IMG/VR virus record: IMGVR_UViG_3300011115_000524
Location: 1 to 30,749 of that record
Strand: one strand, 5' to 3'
DNA length: 30,749 bases
From: a virus
The position numbers and the translations under genes were made by a program. Position 1 is the first letter of the stretch, and every line of letters starts with the position of its first letter. Below, in pieces: positions 8,284 through 17,412 of the stretch. Under the pieces are notes generated by a model. The model was not told the DNA's origin, ran no database searches, and saw only the letters and a program-made list of their open reading frames with translations.

Positions 8284-9182
8284 GTATAGGATGTAATTGC
8301 GCAAGTGGATTAAGTAATACGGGGAGACCTAATTGCGTATCACTTCAAAGCGTAACAAGTAAATTAATAATGGTTCCGTTGTTTGCAGCGGATGGAACGG
8401 CAAACTATTTAGATTTGTCAGCTCCATTACCAGTGTGGGCAACATTAGTAAATGAGGCGGATGCTTCAAAAAGATGGTTTCCATTACCAAACTTCGAGAA
8501 TGTAGAGTTACCAAAAGCAGATAGCCAATTCGAGGAGGCAAATTCAGGACGTATGGTATTCCTTAGACAAGGGAAGCGTTCTTTTGCTGGAGAGCTTTGG
8601 GCTGAAGATTCAACACCTACATTGTTAGGTAAATTGCAAAACAATCGTTGTGTTGATTTTGGAGTTTATATTGTTGATGTAAACGGCAATTTAGTAGGGT
8701 CAAAACACGATGGTGGTTTATATCCTATCACTGTTGACAATCCAAGTTTTAACCCAACGTTCACATTTGCGACTGATTCAACAACGCAAAAAATTATGTT
8801 AGGATTTGACTTTGACAGATTATTTGATGAGTCAACAATGTACATGATAACACCTACTGAGGCTGGTATTAATTTCAACGACCTTAACGGGTTGGTTGAC
8901 GTGAATCTAATCAATGAAGTTATTGCATCAACGAGCATAACTTTTGACGCAGTTCTTGATTATGGAACGGCATTGAATCCGATTAAATTCTCGGGTGCTG
9001 TTTCAGCTGATTTCTCTTTAAACAATAATGTTACTCCAGGATCCGTTTCTGTAACGGCTGTTGAGAATTTACCTTTGGAAGGTAATTACACGTTGACTTA
9101 TGTAGCTCAAACGGGTGATTCTTTGACTTTATCAGTTACGAAGTCAGGATTTGACGGTGAATTAACTTATGTAGGAGTATAA
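8280..9182 (+). CDS. Probable major tail tube protein
   Basis: At 300 residues it begins MSIGCNCASGLSNTG, a Cys/Gly-rich N-terminus I associate with tail-tube proteins of Bacteroidota phages. Residues 1-210 are a beta-rich core with a phrase (MVFLRQGKRSFAGELW) typical of tube monomers. From about 210 to 300 there is a Thr/Ser/Val-rich Ig-like module (VTAVENLPLEGNYTLTYVA). Its place between the neck genes and the tape measure, and the strong leader it shares with the capsid gene, support an abundant tail component. Confidence 0.7.
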   Translation: MSIGCNCASGLSNTGRPNCVSLQSVTSKLIMVPLFAADGTANYLDLSAPLPVWATLVNEADASKRWFPLPNFENVELPKADSQFEEANSGRMVFLRQGKRSFAGELWAEDSTPTLLGKLQNNRCVDFGVYIVDVNGNLVGSKHDGGLYPITVDNPSFNPTFTFATDSTTQKIMLGFDFDRLFDESTMYMITPTEAGINFNDLNGLVDVNLINEVIASTSITFDAVLDYGTALNPIKFSGAVSADFSLNNNVTPGSVSVTAVENLPLEGNYTLTYVAQTGDSLTLSVTKSGFDGELTYVGV

Positions 9183-9343
9183 TGTACGTTCAAGTTGGGA
9201 ATATTCAATTTGCAGTCATTCATTTGACTGACAAATCGCTAAAAGACGCACAGTTATTGTTTAAGCACGTTAACCCGATAGTGGTAAAGAAAGCGTTTGA
9301 CTTAGCTAATAAAGGTCTTAAAAAGCGTTCAGTAAAGAAGTAA
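9182..9343 (+). CDS. Small basic hypothetical protein
   Basis: A 53-residue frame starting at the ATG that overlaps the tail-tube stop codon by one base (TAATG) and ending before a strong terminator. It reads MYVQVGNIQFAVIHLTDKSL and then a Lys-rich helix ending GLKKRSVKK. No family is recognised. The one-base overlap, the sensible codon use and the terminator right after it argue for a real gene, the last of the head and tube transcript. Confidence 0.65.
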   Translation: MYVQVGNIQFAVIHLTDKSLKDAQLLFKHVNPIVVKKAFDLANKGLKKRSVKK

Positions 9344-9360
9344 TATTAACGCAAAATCTG

Positions 9361-9391
9361 AAAGGGAGTGATTAAGTTCATTCCCTTTTTT
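9361..9391 (+). terminator. Strong rho-independent terminator
   Basis: AAAGGGAGTGA (9361-9371) pairs with TCATTCCCTTT (9378-9388) over 11 bp with one G-U, around loop TTAAGT. T residues follow (9389-9391) and an A tract precedes it, so it may work in both directions. It closes the head and tail-tube block. Confidence 0.85.
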
Positions 9392-9395
9392 GTTG

Positions 9396-9403
9396 TAACT
9401 TTG
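9396..9403 (+). promoter_or_regulatory. Promoter -7 box, predicted leaderless start
   Basis: TAACTTTG fits TAnnTTTG and ends five bases before the ATG at 9409, immediately after the strong terminator. This is the expected place for a promoter restarting transcription of the tail genes. No convincing -33 TTG was seen. Confidence 0.55.
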
Positions 9404-9408
9404 TAATT

Positions 9409-9867
9409 ATGGGACTAATGGATACGGTTTTGGGTGATTTAATGGAACGTACAATGCATATTTCGCAAAAAGAGATATGGTTTTATGTCTTTTATGACAC
9501 TAAATTTAAGACCGAAGTACTAGATTTCATTCGTATTGACCAATTATTTGAACAAGGCGTAAACGAAGATGACAAGGTAATTGGTACTTATTCGATTATT
9601 ACAGAAACGGTTTATAATCCATCAAAGGTTGCAGGAAGTCATTATACGCTTTTTGATACGGGAGATTTTTACCGTAGTTTTATGCTTCAAGTTATACCAG
9701 ACGGTATAATTATAAACGCTGATGGAATAAAAGATGACGGAACGGACTTATTGGAAAGATTTACGGACAAAATTTTGGGGCTTACTGACGAGAGTAAAAT
9801 CAAGCTCATTAAAAAAGTCAAAGACAAATATTACGAAACAACACTTCGATTATTACGAGGGGATTGA
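9409..9867 (+). CDS. Tail or neck protein in tail-chaperone position
   Basis: A 152-residue protein with HYTLFDTGDFYRSF around residues 78-91, a pattern (L-DTGdfyrS) seen in HK97 gp10-like and minor tail or neck proteins. It ends in a Lys-rich helix. Position between tail tube and tape measure corresponds to the G/GT chaperone genes of lambda-type phages, so it may act in tail assembly. Its last 134 bases overlap an open +1 frame that continues as the next gene. Confidence 0.6.
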   Translation: MGLMDTVLGDLMERTMHISQKEIWFYVFYDTKFKTEVLDFIRIDQLFEQGVNEDDKVIGTYSIITETVYNPSKVAGSHYTLFDTGDFYRSFMLQVIPDGIIINADGIKDDGTDLLERFTDKILGLTDESKIKLIKKVKDKYYETTLRLLRGD

Positions 9868-10285
9868 TGAACTCCCGTTATACAATTGGATAAAATGTAC
9901 GTCTAATGATTTAAAGTTCGTAAGAAAGGATAAAAAAGGCACAGAACAAGATGATATTGAGGCTTGGGAAAGAATTTATGACAGTTACATAGCCGAATAT
10001 GGACTAAACGAAGTCTATAAAAAGTTGTTAAACGCAATGAAGAAAAAAGCGTTGTTAGAAGTTGATTATATTTTGACTAGAGAACGGTTTAAATTGACAG
10101 AAATTGAAATGCAAATAGCAAATTTAGACGCTATGATGATGAACGGGGGAAACGGAATGACAATTGAACAATCATTAATCCATTTAAGCAAGTGGATGGG
10201 GAGCTGGATAAATGCAAAGGAAATAAGTACAAAGGAATATTTTAATTTAATGAACGAATATGGCAAAGAAAATAAGCGCAAGTGA
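9734..10285 (+). CDS. Tail assembly protein; start uncertain (ATG 9734, ATT 9830 or frameshift)
   Basis: The clearly protein-like part starts at HFDYYEGIDELPLYNW, near 9845, and runs to an Asn/Met-rich region and the end (MTIEQSLIHLSKWMGSWIN). This resembles the small helical proteins that precede tape measures in Bacteroidota phages. The only ATG upstream is 9734, which would need a 134-bp overlap with the preceding gene and an unlikely Trp/Lys/Ser-rich leader. ATT at 9830 or a +1 frameshift from the preceding gene are alternatives. The 3' end overlaps the tape-measure gene by 26 bp. The likely role is as a tail assembly chaperone, the part T of a G/GT pair; this is inferred from position. 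Confidence 0.6.
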   Translation: MTERTYWKDLRTKFWGLLTRVKSSSLKKSKTNITKQHFDYYEGIDELPLYNWIKCTSNDLKFVRKDKKGTEQDDIEAWERIYDSYIAEYGLNEVYKKLLNAMKKKALLEVDYILTRERFKLTEIEMQIANLDAMMMNGGNGMTIEQSLIHLSKWMGSWINAKEISTKEYFNLMNEYGKENKRK

Positions 10286-13226
10286 TATATTTGCAGAGGA
10301 AGACATCTTTTTAGGGATAAGAAATTCAGCTGAAAAAACTATATTAACGTTTCAGGAAATTGATGCGGAGGTTAAAAAGCTAGGTGCAAATATCAAAAAG
10401 GATTTGGCGGGTGCTGACTTTGGAAACACGAAAGGAATAAATGCCTTTGTTGATGCAACTCAAAAAGCAAATAAAGCTAAAACAGATGCCGTACAAATTG
10501 ATAAAGTACTTGCCCAAGCGACAAAAGACCTAGCAGCAGCGGATAAAATTCTAGTTGATATTGATATTAAAAAGCAAAAGTTAGCACAAGAAACAATGCG
10601 AACTGACCAACAGCGCATTAAAAACGAACAAGCCAACGCAAACGCTGCAAAGAAAACAGCTGAAGCGTCAAAGGTCCAAACAGATACTTATAAAAAACTT
10701 GTTACATCGACAAGGGATTTAAAAAACGAATCCAAAGAATTGGGGGCGCGGATGCTTGAAATGGAGCATAATGGTTTGGGTGCTGGGGTTGCTTATGATA
10801 AACTTTCTAAACAATACATGGAGGTTACGAATGAGGCTCGTAAAAGTGACGAACAATTAAAGCATATTGACAAAACAATAGGGGATAATTTCAGAAATGT
10901 AGGTAATTACGAAGGAGCAACAAAAGGGTTAAAACAGCAATTGCGTGAAATGACTGTTGCCCTTCAAAATATGGAGTCAACCGATCCACGTTTCAAACAA
11001 ATGACAATCGATGCTGGGGAGCTGAAAGATAAGATAATGGACACGAATGCCGTTATTAAATCAACCGCTGGTAGTGCTGTTGAAAATCTAGGAACAGGAA
11101 TAGCTAAAGCTGGAAAAGTTGGTATTGATGCGTTCGCTGGAATGACAGGCGCAATGGGATTGTTTGGTATTGAGTCAGAAGGCGCAATGCAAGCGATGTT
11201 GAAACTCCAACAACTTGCCGCAATGAGTGAAGCCTTGACAAGTTTAGGCGCATTAGGTGACACTATGACTGAGATTAAAGCGTCATTTATTGCAGCGGCT
11301 ACAAAATTAGGAATATTCACAACAGCTAAAGAAGTTGATGTTGCTGTAACTGAAGTTCAAACGGTTGCGACTGTTGAAGCTGAGGTTGCGACTGTTGGGC
11401 TTGGAAAAGCAATGACAGCTCTCCCAATTATTGCGATTATTGCTGGAATTGCAGCGTTAGCATACGGAATTTATAGTTTAGTAAGTAGTAATGAAGATGC
11501 TGAAAAGGCAACAAAAAAACGTAATGAGGCTGAAAAAAGAGCAAATGAAGAAACAATAAGAGCTAGAGAAACAATTGCTCAAGAAAGCGCAGAATTTGTC
11601 GGATTAATAATACAATTGAAAAAAACGAATGAAAATAGTAAGGAAAGAAATAGTTTAATCACAAAAATTAATGCTCAATATGGAACTACTTTAAAAAATA
11701 TCAGTAGTGAAACGGCATTTCAGGCTCAATTAAATTTAGCAATAAAAGATTATATTTCATTCCAAAGACAGAAATACCAAATGCAAAAAAATGAAAAGTT
11801 TATTACTTTGAATTTGCAGAAACAAGATGAAATACAAACGAAGATAAATAAGACACAAAGAGAACAATTTACTATTAATATGGAATATCAACGTTTACTT
11901 AAAACGGGTATTTCACAAGAACAGGCATTCGATTCTTCAGGTTTAAAAAAGAATAAAGAAGAATTAGCAGCTTTAAATCAAGAAATGGCAAACGCACAAA
12001 AAAGATTAGATGGTTATGGGGCTTCTCAATTATTTCTAACTCAAGAAACAGCAGATAAATACATTCCATCTGTTCAAGGAGCAACAAAAGCAACAAATGA
12101 TAATAGTAAGGCATTAGAAACAAATATTGAATTATTAGAGCGTGAAAATAATGCGAGAAAATCATTATTTGATACAGCTGAATTAGAACGAATACTTTTA
12201 TTAGATGAGGAAAGAGCTGTTTTATCTTCGGATATTGCAGTTACTGAGGCTGAAATTGCATTATCTAAAGCTAATCAGTCAGGAAGTATAAAGGAAATTG
12301 CAAAAGCTGAAGATGATTTGCGAAAAGTAAAAGAAGAGCAAATCAAAGCACAATTAAAACTTGACCTTGCAAAAACTGACGATGTAAATAAACGAACGTT
12401 ATTAGAAAAAGAAGCTGAATTAGCAATAATCAATTTAGGCAATGGAAAAATTGAGGGAGCTGAAAAAGCAAGTTTAGAGAAACGTTTAAAAACACAAGAG
12501 GAATTTATCAAAGCAACAACAGATTTTTTCATTAAAAACTCGGAAAAGAAAATTGCACAAATGGATATTGAAATAGCTAAGGCACAAAATCAATATACAG
12601 TACTTCAAACATTAGCAGCCAATGGAAACATAAACGCTCAAGAATCCTTAGCAGAACAGCAACGAATAATCAATGAGGCAAATGCCCGAAAAGAAAAAGA
12701 AATGAAACGTCAACAACGGATCAAATTAGCTGAAAGCGTTTATTCAACTTATAATTCAAAGGTTGCGTCAGGTAGTGAACACCCATTGATGGACACGATT
12801 AAGGACACAATGCTTTTACAACAATTTATAGCTAGTTTACCAACGTTTTATGATGGAACAGAGGACACAGGCAAGAATGGTAACGGAATTGATGGTAAAG
12901 GAGGTTTTCACGCTGTATTACATCCGAATGAAAGAGTAATACCAAAGAGTCTAAACGAACAAATCGGAGGGTTAAGTAATGAAGCATTGGCAAAAATGGC
13001 TAGTGAATATCAAAATGGTAAAATAATACGCTCGAACAGTCAAATAGGAAGCGCATTTGATACGGCAATATTGGTAAATGAGTTAAAAACTTTGAATGAA
13101 ACGATTAAGGCTAAGCCTGAAACAAACATAAATATAGGCGAAATTACTCAATCGGTTATGGAGATTGTCAAAAGCACGAAACAAGGAAATACAACTACTT
13201 ATAACCGTTATAAAGTTAGACGATGA
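10260..13226 (+). CDS. Tail tape measure protein
   Basis: At 988 residues this is the longest gene, with long Lys/Glu/Ala/Gln coiled coils, as expected for the protein that sets tail length. The N-terminal half has heptad-like helices. A hydrophobic stretch at about 388-411 (LPIIAIIAGIAALAYGIYSL) is the usual membrane-spanning part. A long helical rod follows. The C-terminal segment FHAVLHPNERVIPKSL near 883-898 is common in tape measures of this group. With about 1.5 angstroms per residue, a tail of very roughly 150 nm would be expected. It overlaps neighbours by 26 and 4 bases. Confidence 0.9.
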   Translation: MAKKISASDIFAEEDIFLGIRNSAEKTILTFQEIDAEVKKLGANIKKDLAGADFGNTKGINAFVDATQKANKAKTDAVQIDKVLAQATKDLAAADKILVDIDIKKQKLAQETMRTDQQRIKNEQANANAAKKTAEASKVQTDTYKKLVTSTRDLKNESKELGARMLEMEHNGLGAGVAYDKLSKQYMEVTNEARKSDEQLKHIDKTIGDNFRNVGNYEGATKGLKQQLREMTVALQNMESTDPRFKQMTIDAGELKDKIMDTNAVIKSTAGSAVENLGTGIAKAGKVGIDAFAGMTGAMGLFGIESEGAMQAMLKLQQLAAMSEALTSLGALGDTMTEIKASFIAAATKLGIFTTAKEVDVAVTEVQTVATVEAEVATVGLGKAMTALPIIAIIAGIAALAYGIYSLVSSNEDAEKATKKRNEAEKRANEETIRARETIAQESAEFVGLIIQLKKTNENSKERNSLITKINAQYGTTLKNISSETAFQAQLNLAIKDYISFQRQKYQMQKNEKFITLNLQKQDEIQTKINKTQREQFTINMEYQRLLKTGISQEQAFDSSGLKKNKEELAALNQEMANAQKRLDGYGASQLFLTQETADKYIPSVQGATKATNDNSKALETNIELLERENNARKSLFDTAELERILLLDEERAVLSSDIAVTEAEIALSKANQSGSIKEIAKAEDDLRKVKEEQIKAQLKLDLAKTDDVNKRTLLEKEAELAIINLGNGKIEGAEKASLEKRLKTQEEFIKATTDFFIKNSEKKIAQMDIEIAKAQNQYTVLQTLAANGNINAQESLAEQQRIINEANARKEKEMKRQQRIKLAESVYSTYNSKVASGSEHPLMDTIKDTMLLQQFIASLPTFYDGTEDTGKNGNGIDGKGGFHAVLHPNERVIPKSLNEQIGGLSNEALAKMASEYQNGKIIRSNSQIGSAFDTAILVNELKTLNETIKAKPETNINIGEITQSVMEIVKSTKQGNTTTYNRYKVRR

Positions 13227-14941
13227 GACATTTTTTAAATGAGATTGAAATAACACCGCGAAATCGCGAAGCAATCGGAGTTGTTTCAGATTTTACGGAT
13301 AATCCCGAAGTTTTGAAGGTCAATGTTGATACTATTGTTTTACCAAGAGAAGCGTATGGAATCGTTCAGGACCATATTAACACAATAGGTTTATTTGAGG
13401 GCATTCCTTATCGTGTACAAATGGCGAACGGAATAAGTCTTGACTATTACGTTGACCTAACAAGTGCGCCCGTATTTCGTAGTTATGAATGTGAGTTAAA
13501 AATCAAACGAAGACGAGCAAATGATAACTTTTTTGATAACGCAAACGGTACATCCTTTGAATTATTATTAGCAAAAGGAGTTGTTTTCCCAACGTTTAAC
13601 GTGCCTTATTTAATCATAAGGGACAATCAGGCTGAATTGGCAATTATGTTATCTATTGCGCTTTACAATATGGTTCAGGCAAGTATTTCAGCTATAAAAG
13701 AACTAGCCAATACTATTAGTGAGGGGACTTCTGCTTTTACACCTAGCATTGGAGCAACGGGACCAGTGATAAATGTAGGTCCAATTGTGGCGTATTTCCT
13801 AAATATTGCGATTCAGGTTATTTATGTAGCAAGTCTTTTATTTGCGATTACTGAAATGGCAATAAGATTATTTAGTCTTATTTTCCCGAAAGTTCGCAAT
13901 TTATTAGGATGTAAAGTAAAAGATTTGATTGAGCAAGGCTGTCAATATTTAGGGTTTTCACTAGATTCAACACTTTTAAGTACAGAAAATTGGACTATTT
14001 TGCCCGTTCCATTGGTGCGAGGTCGAAAAGGTATTTTTAAATTTATACCTGACGATTTGATAAGTCCATTTAACAAGGGGGTGCCAAGTTCAAGCGACAC
14101 AGTTAGTACATTAGGGAGCCTAATTAAAGCCGTAGAAGACACGTTTAACGCAAGAACAAAAGTAATCAATGGAGTTGTTCAAATTGAAAGGCGAGATTAT
14201 TGGCAAGACATAGCAATCAACAACATTATTCCTGCAATGGTTATTCAAGCGGATAGACAAGATGAATATAGCTTTAACCCTGAGGATGTTTGGAAGCGTT
14301 ATTACATTCATTATCAATTAGACCAAATGGATCTAAATACGATGGATGAACTTTACGATATTCACGATGCCGAATATTCAACCGAGCCTGTAAACGTTGT
14401 GAATAGTGATTTGGTAACGATTAAAGGACTTAACGATGTTGCACCACCGTTTGCATTAGGACAACGAAAAGACGAGCTTAATTGGATTGAATTACTTGCT
14501 AAAGGATTGTTTGCTGTTATTGACGCAATAACGGGACTTTTTGGAGGGGGTACAAATCTAGTGGCTAAAATTGAGGGACGAGTTGGGGTTTTGGTTATCA
14601 GTCAAAATTTCTTTTCAGTTACGAAATTGCTTTATACAATAAACGGAAAACAGCCCGCAAATTTCAAGGATATTGTAAGCGCAAAAGGTCTTTGGCAAAA
14701 TTATCACTACATTAATCAAATCGCATTGAACAGCTGGAAAATTAAAAGTGATGTACGTTTGAGAATAATGGAGGAAGATTTTGTAACTTTGCTAAATAAT
14801 AATTGGATTGAAGTGGACGGGGTTAATTGTGAAATATTACGTTTGGAATGGATTGATGAGAAAAGTTTAGCGACTTTAACGTATCGAATTCCTGACAATT
14901 TCGCAAATGGTAAAGTATCAACATTGGTAATAAATGAATAA
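13223..14941 (+). CDS. Large distal tail protein with hydrophobic segments
   Basis: At 572 residues, it follows the tape measure with an ATGA overlap, the usual place of the distal tail or baseplate hub proteins. Residues 1-95 form a beta region like distal-tail N-termini. Two long hydrophobic helices lie near 133-160 and 183-222, which is unusual for a hub and may insert in the membrane during DNA entry. The rest alternates beta strands and ends TYRIPDNFANGKVSTLVINE. No enzyme motif is seen. The distal-tail role is from position. Confidence 0.6.
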   Translation: MRHFLNEIEITPRNREAIGVVSDFTDNPEVLKVNVDTIVLPREAYGIVQDHINTIGLFEGIPYRVQMANGISLDYYVDLTSAPVFRSYECELKIKRRRANDNFFDNANGTSFELLLAKGVVFPTFNVPYLIIRDNQAELAIMLSIALYNMVQASISAIKELANTISEGTSAFTPSIGATGPVINVGPIVAYFLNIAIQVIYVASLLFAITEMAIRLFSLIFPKVRNLLGCKVKDLIEQGCQYLGFSLDSTLLSTENWTILPVPLVRGRKGIFKFIPDDLISPFNKGVPSSSDTVSTLGSLIKAVEDTFNARTKVINGVVQIERRDYWQDIAINNIIPAMVIQADRQDEYSFNPEDVWKRYYIHYQLDQMDLNTMDELYDIHDAEYSTEPVNVVNSDLVTIKGLNDVAPPFALGQRKDELNWIELLAKGLFAVIDAITGLFGGGTNLVAKIEGRVGVLVISQNFFSVTKLLYTINGKQPANFKDIVSAKGLWQNYHYINQIALNSWKIKSDVRLRIMEEDFVTLLNNNWIEVDGVNCEILRLEWIDEKSLATLTYRIPDNFANGKVSTLVINE

Positions 14942-15159
14942 TGACTGAAAATATTACGGAAATAACGAAAACTTTGGAGCAATCATTTAATAAATTGCTA
15001 AATATGAACAAAGAATTGTTGAAATCTTTAAACGAAGAGCAATTAAAACAAGTTTTGCCTATTCAAAACGACATTAATAACGTGTTGAGAGCGGTTAAAG
15101 GTGGGGATATTTTAGCAATAAACGAAATACAGAAAAAATATGCCAGTTCAGATATTTAA
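14941..15159 (+). CDS. Small helical tail-region protein
   Basis: A 72-residue, mainly helical, Lys/Glu/Leu/Asn-rich protein (ITKTLEQSFNKLLNMNKELL) without Cys or membrane segments. No family is recognised. It begins at the last base of the previous stop codon and overlaps the next gene by 20 bases, so it belongs to the tail operon and may be a small chaperone or baseplate spacer; this is inferred from position only. Confidence 0.65.
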   Translation: MTENITEITKTLEQSFNKLLNMNKELLKSLNEEQLKQVLPIQNDINNVLRAVKGGDILAINEIQKKYASSDI

Positions 15160-17410
15160 TAAAAACTATACGGATATTTTTAGTAATTCTTTGAGTTATT
15201 ATAAGACGAATGTAGGTGATCCAATTAGTCTTGATTTGACGTTACACGCGTCAATTAGGATAACTTCGCAAACAAATCCTTTATTCCTAGATTTATCAAC
15301 AACTCCCTATTATATTACGTCAAGCTCACAAAGTTGGATTGATGAGGGTTTTAGAGTTGGGGACACCGTTACAATTGATTCGTTTGACGCTTTGTCTAGC
15401 ACACCAGCAACGACATTTACAGCTACTGTTGTTTATGTTGATAATACTACTTTGGGGGTTAATACGATTTTGAGTTGGTACGATTTGGCTTTAAATCAAT
15501 ACGTTGTAATTACGGTTACAAATAGAGCGAGAGCAACCCTAGAAATTCTTTTAAATCACTGTTTAAATTCAACCGCTGGGTTACCGTTTTCACTTATTGA
15601 TGGCGAAAGTACACGCGCGAGATTTGAAGATACTGACGGAATGATTGTTGGGGATGTTATTTTGGGAATTATTCTAGTTAATCAGTCAGGACAATTTTTA
15701 AAAAAATGTACAATTGAAAGGCTAGCAAATTACGCAACGGGTATTTTTGCTTATACCCTGAATGTTCAATATATCAACTCAGGAATTTATGATAGTTCAA
15801 GTTTTGCGACATCCAATTGTTTAAAAACTTATTTAAAAATGGAGTGGGCGAGTTTAGATGGGGAGCCATTCGCAAAGACGGTAAGCGTATTAAATGAGTC
15901 AGGCGATACGGGTTATTTTGACCAGCCTTACAATACAGGTGTTGTTGATGCTGTATTAATTCAGGGAGTTAATCAATTAGATTACGCAATTCCTAGCACA
16001 TTTGACGTTATTATTGATTCAGCGAGTACAGATTACGCAATCGGTTCGGCTTATCAATCTACAAACACAGCGTATTATAAAAATAGGACTTATTCACAGT
16101 CTAATTTGGCAATGATTATTGAGTCAACTATTCCAACAATTGGAGTTCAAATTGATTCTTATGCTAATGAATTTGGCGCAAAATATAATCTAAAATTAAA
16201 CTCGATTACAACGGTTGGAACGGTCAATACTCTAAATATTACGTTTACACCAAACACAGATTTTACAACATTCTTTGATTCATTAGAAGTTGGCGATAAA
16301 TTAATGAAGTTATGGGTAAAATTCGGAAATTTAAACTTACTTATATTTGATGACCAGGCGACAAAAGAGCCACCAATCGGAGGTGATTTAATTCCAGTTC
16401 AAAACATATTTATTGACCATTCAGATAACACAACTGAATCTTTATATTCGCATGACGGTTACGAAGCAAACACCGAAGATGACCTTGCTTTTTGTGGTAA
16501 ATTTATGCTTGAAAAGGGTGCTATTTATGATTCAATAACGTACAAAATAGAAGCGTTTAACAGTACAACGTTAGAAAGTTTTGATTTGAGTAACTGTTTT
16601 TTCAACATTTCAACCGTTCCGCAAGTAGGGGGGGTTTACATTCTTAACCAAACGCAAACGGTTCAAAACACTTTACCGACAACTTCGGAAAAAAGGGTTG
16701 CTAGTTTGATTTTAGAGCCTTCAATTGACACATTAACTGAATACGGAATAAAGGTTTATTTTCCTTTCTTGTTACGTTGGGAATATTGGCTACAACAATT
16801 GAATGCAGATGCTGATTTTTATCCTAATCAACAGACCAAAAATTGGTTTAACTTCAATAATCTAGGAGATTGGGGAATTCGTTTGAACATTGAGCTTGTA
16901 AGAGACGGATTAGGCTATATTTTTACAGATATTATTCGAGACAAAGACTATGACTCAAATCCTGACATTTACCAAACGATTGAATTGTATATTGACTCTT
17001 CAAACACGAATGTTGGAATAGTTACTGAGGGGCAATTAATGCGAGTGATTGCAACACACACACTTATTAGCGGTCAAATTTGGGACGATGCGACAGTTTG
17101 GGGACAAATCACAGTTGAGCCAACAGAAAGCAATCCTAGATTTATTTCAAGTACAGTTATTAACTACGATTATAATCCTTCAAATCCATTGACTCCATTA
17201 GTTGGTGAGGTTGGTTGTAAATTAACTTTTCCAACTCCTACATTGGCTAAATTAGAATGCTATTTCAATCCTGATTTGATTAATCTTTCAAATGGTGTGA
17301 AATTCACTACTAAAATAAAAGGTTGTAAAGTTGAAAGTCCAGTATTTAAGATTACAACTACTGACTTAGACAAGTTGACAACAACTGATAATAATAAAAT
17401 TATAGCGTAA
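15140..17410 (+). CDS. Large tail or baseplate structural protein
   Basis: At 756 residues it is rich in Thr, Ser, Asn and Tyr with many predicted beta strands (for example TTFTATVVYVDNTTLGVN) and no enzyme motif or membrane segment. Placement after the distal tail gene and before the fibre genes fits a baseplate or tail-tip protein. The start overlaps the preceding gene by 20 bases. The function is inferred from position and composition only. Confidence 0.6.
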   Translation: MPVQIFNKNYTDIFSNSLSYYKTNVGDPISLDLTLHASIRITSQTNPLFLDLSTTPYYITSSSQSWIDEGFRVGDTVTIDSFDALSSTPATTFTATVVYVDNTTLGVNTILSWYDLALNQYVVITVTNRARATLEILLNHCLNSTAGLPFSLIDGESTRARFEDTDGMIVGDVILGIILVNQSGQFLKKCTIERLANYATGIFAYTLNVQYINSGIYDSSSFATSNCLKTYLKMEWASLDGEPFAKTVSVLNESGDTGYFDQPYNTGVVDAVLIQGVNQLDYAIPSTFDVIIDSASTDYAIGSAYQSTNTAYYKNRTYSQSNLAMIIESTIPTIGVQIDSYANEFGAKYNLKLNSITTVGTVNTLNITFTPNTDFTTFFDSLEVGDKLMKLWVKFGNLNLLIFDDQATKEPPIGGDLIPVQNIFIDHSDNTTESLYSHDGYEANTEDDLAFCGKFMLEKGAIYDSITYKIEAFNSTTLESFDLSNCFFNISTVPQVGGVYILNQTQTVQNTLPTTSEKRVASLILEPSIDTLTEYGIKVYFPFLLRWEYWLQQLNADADFYPNQQTKNWFNFNNLGDWGIRLNIELVRDGLGYIFTDIIRDKDYDSNPDIYQTIELYIDSSNTNVGIVTEGQLMRVIATHTLISGQIWDDATVWGQITVEPTESNPRFISSTVINYDYNPSNPLTPLVGEVGCKLTFPTPTLAKLECYFNPDLINLSNGVKFTTKIKGCKVESPVFKITTTDLDKLTTTDNNKIIA

Positions 17411-17412
17411 TT

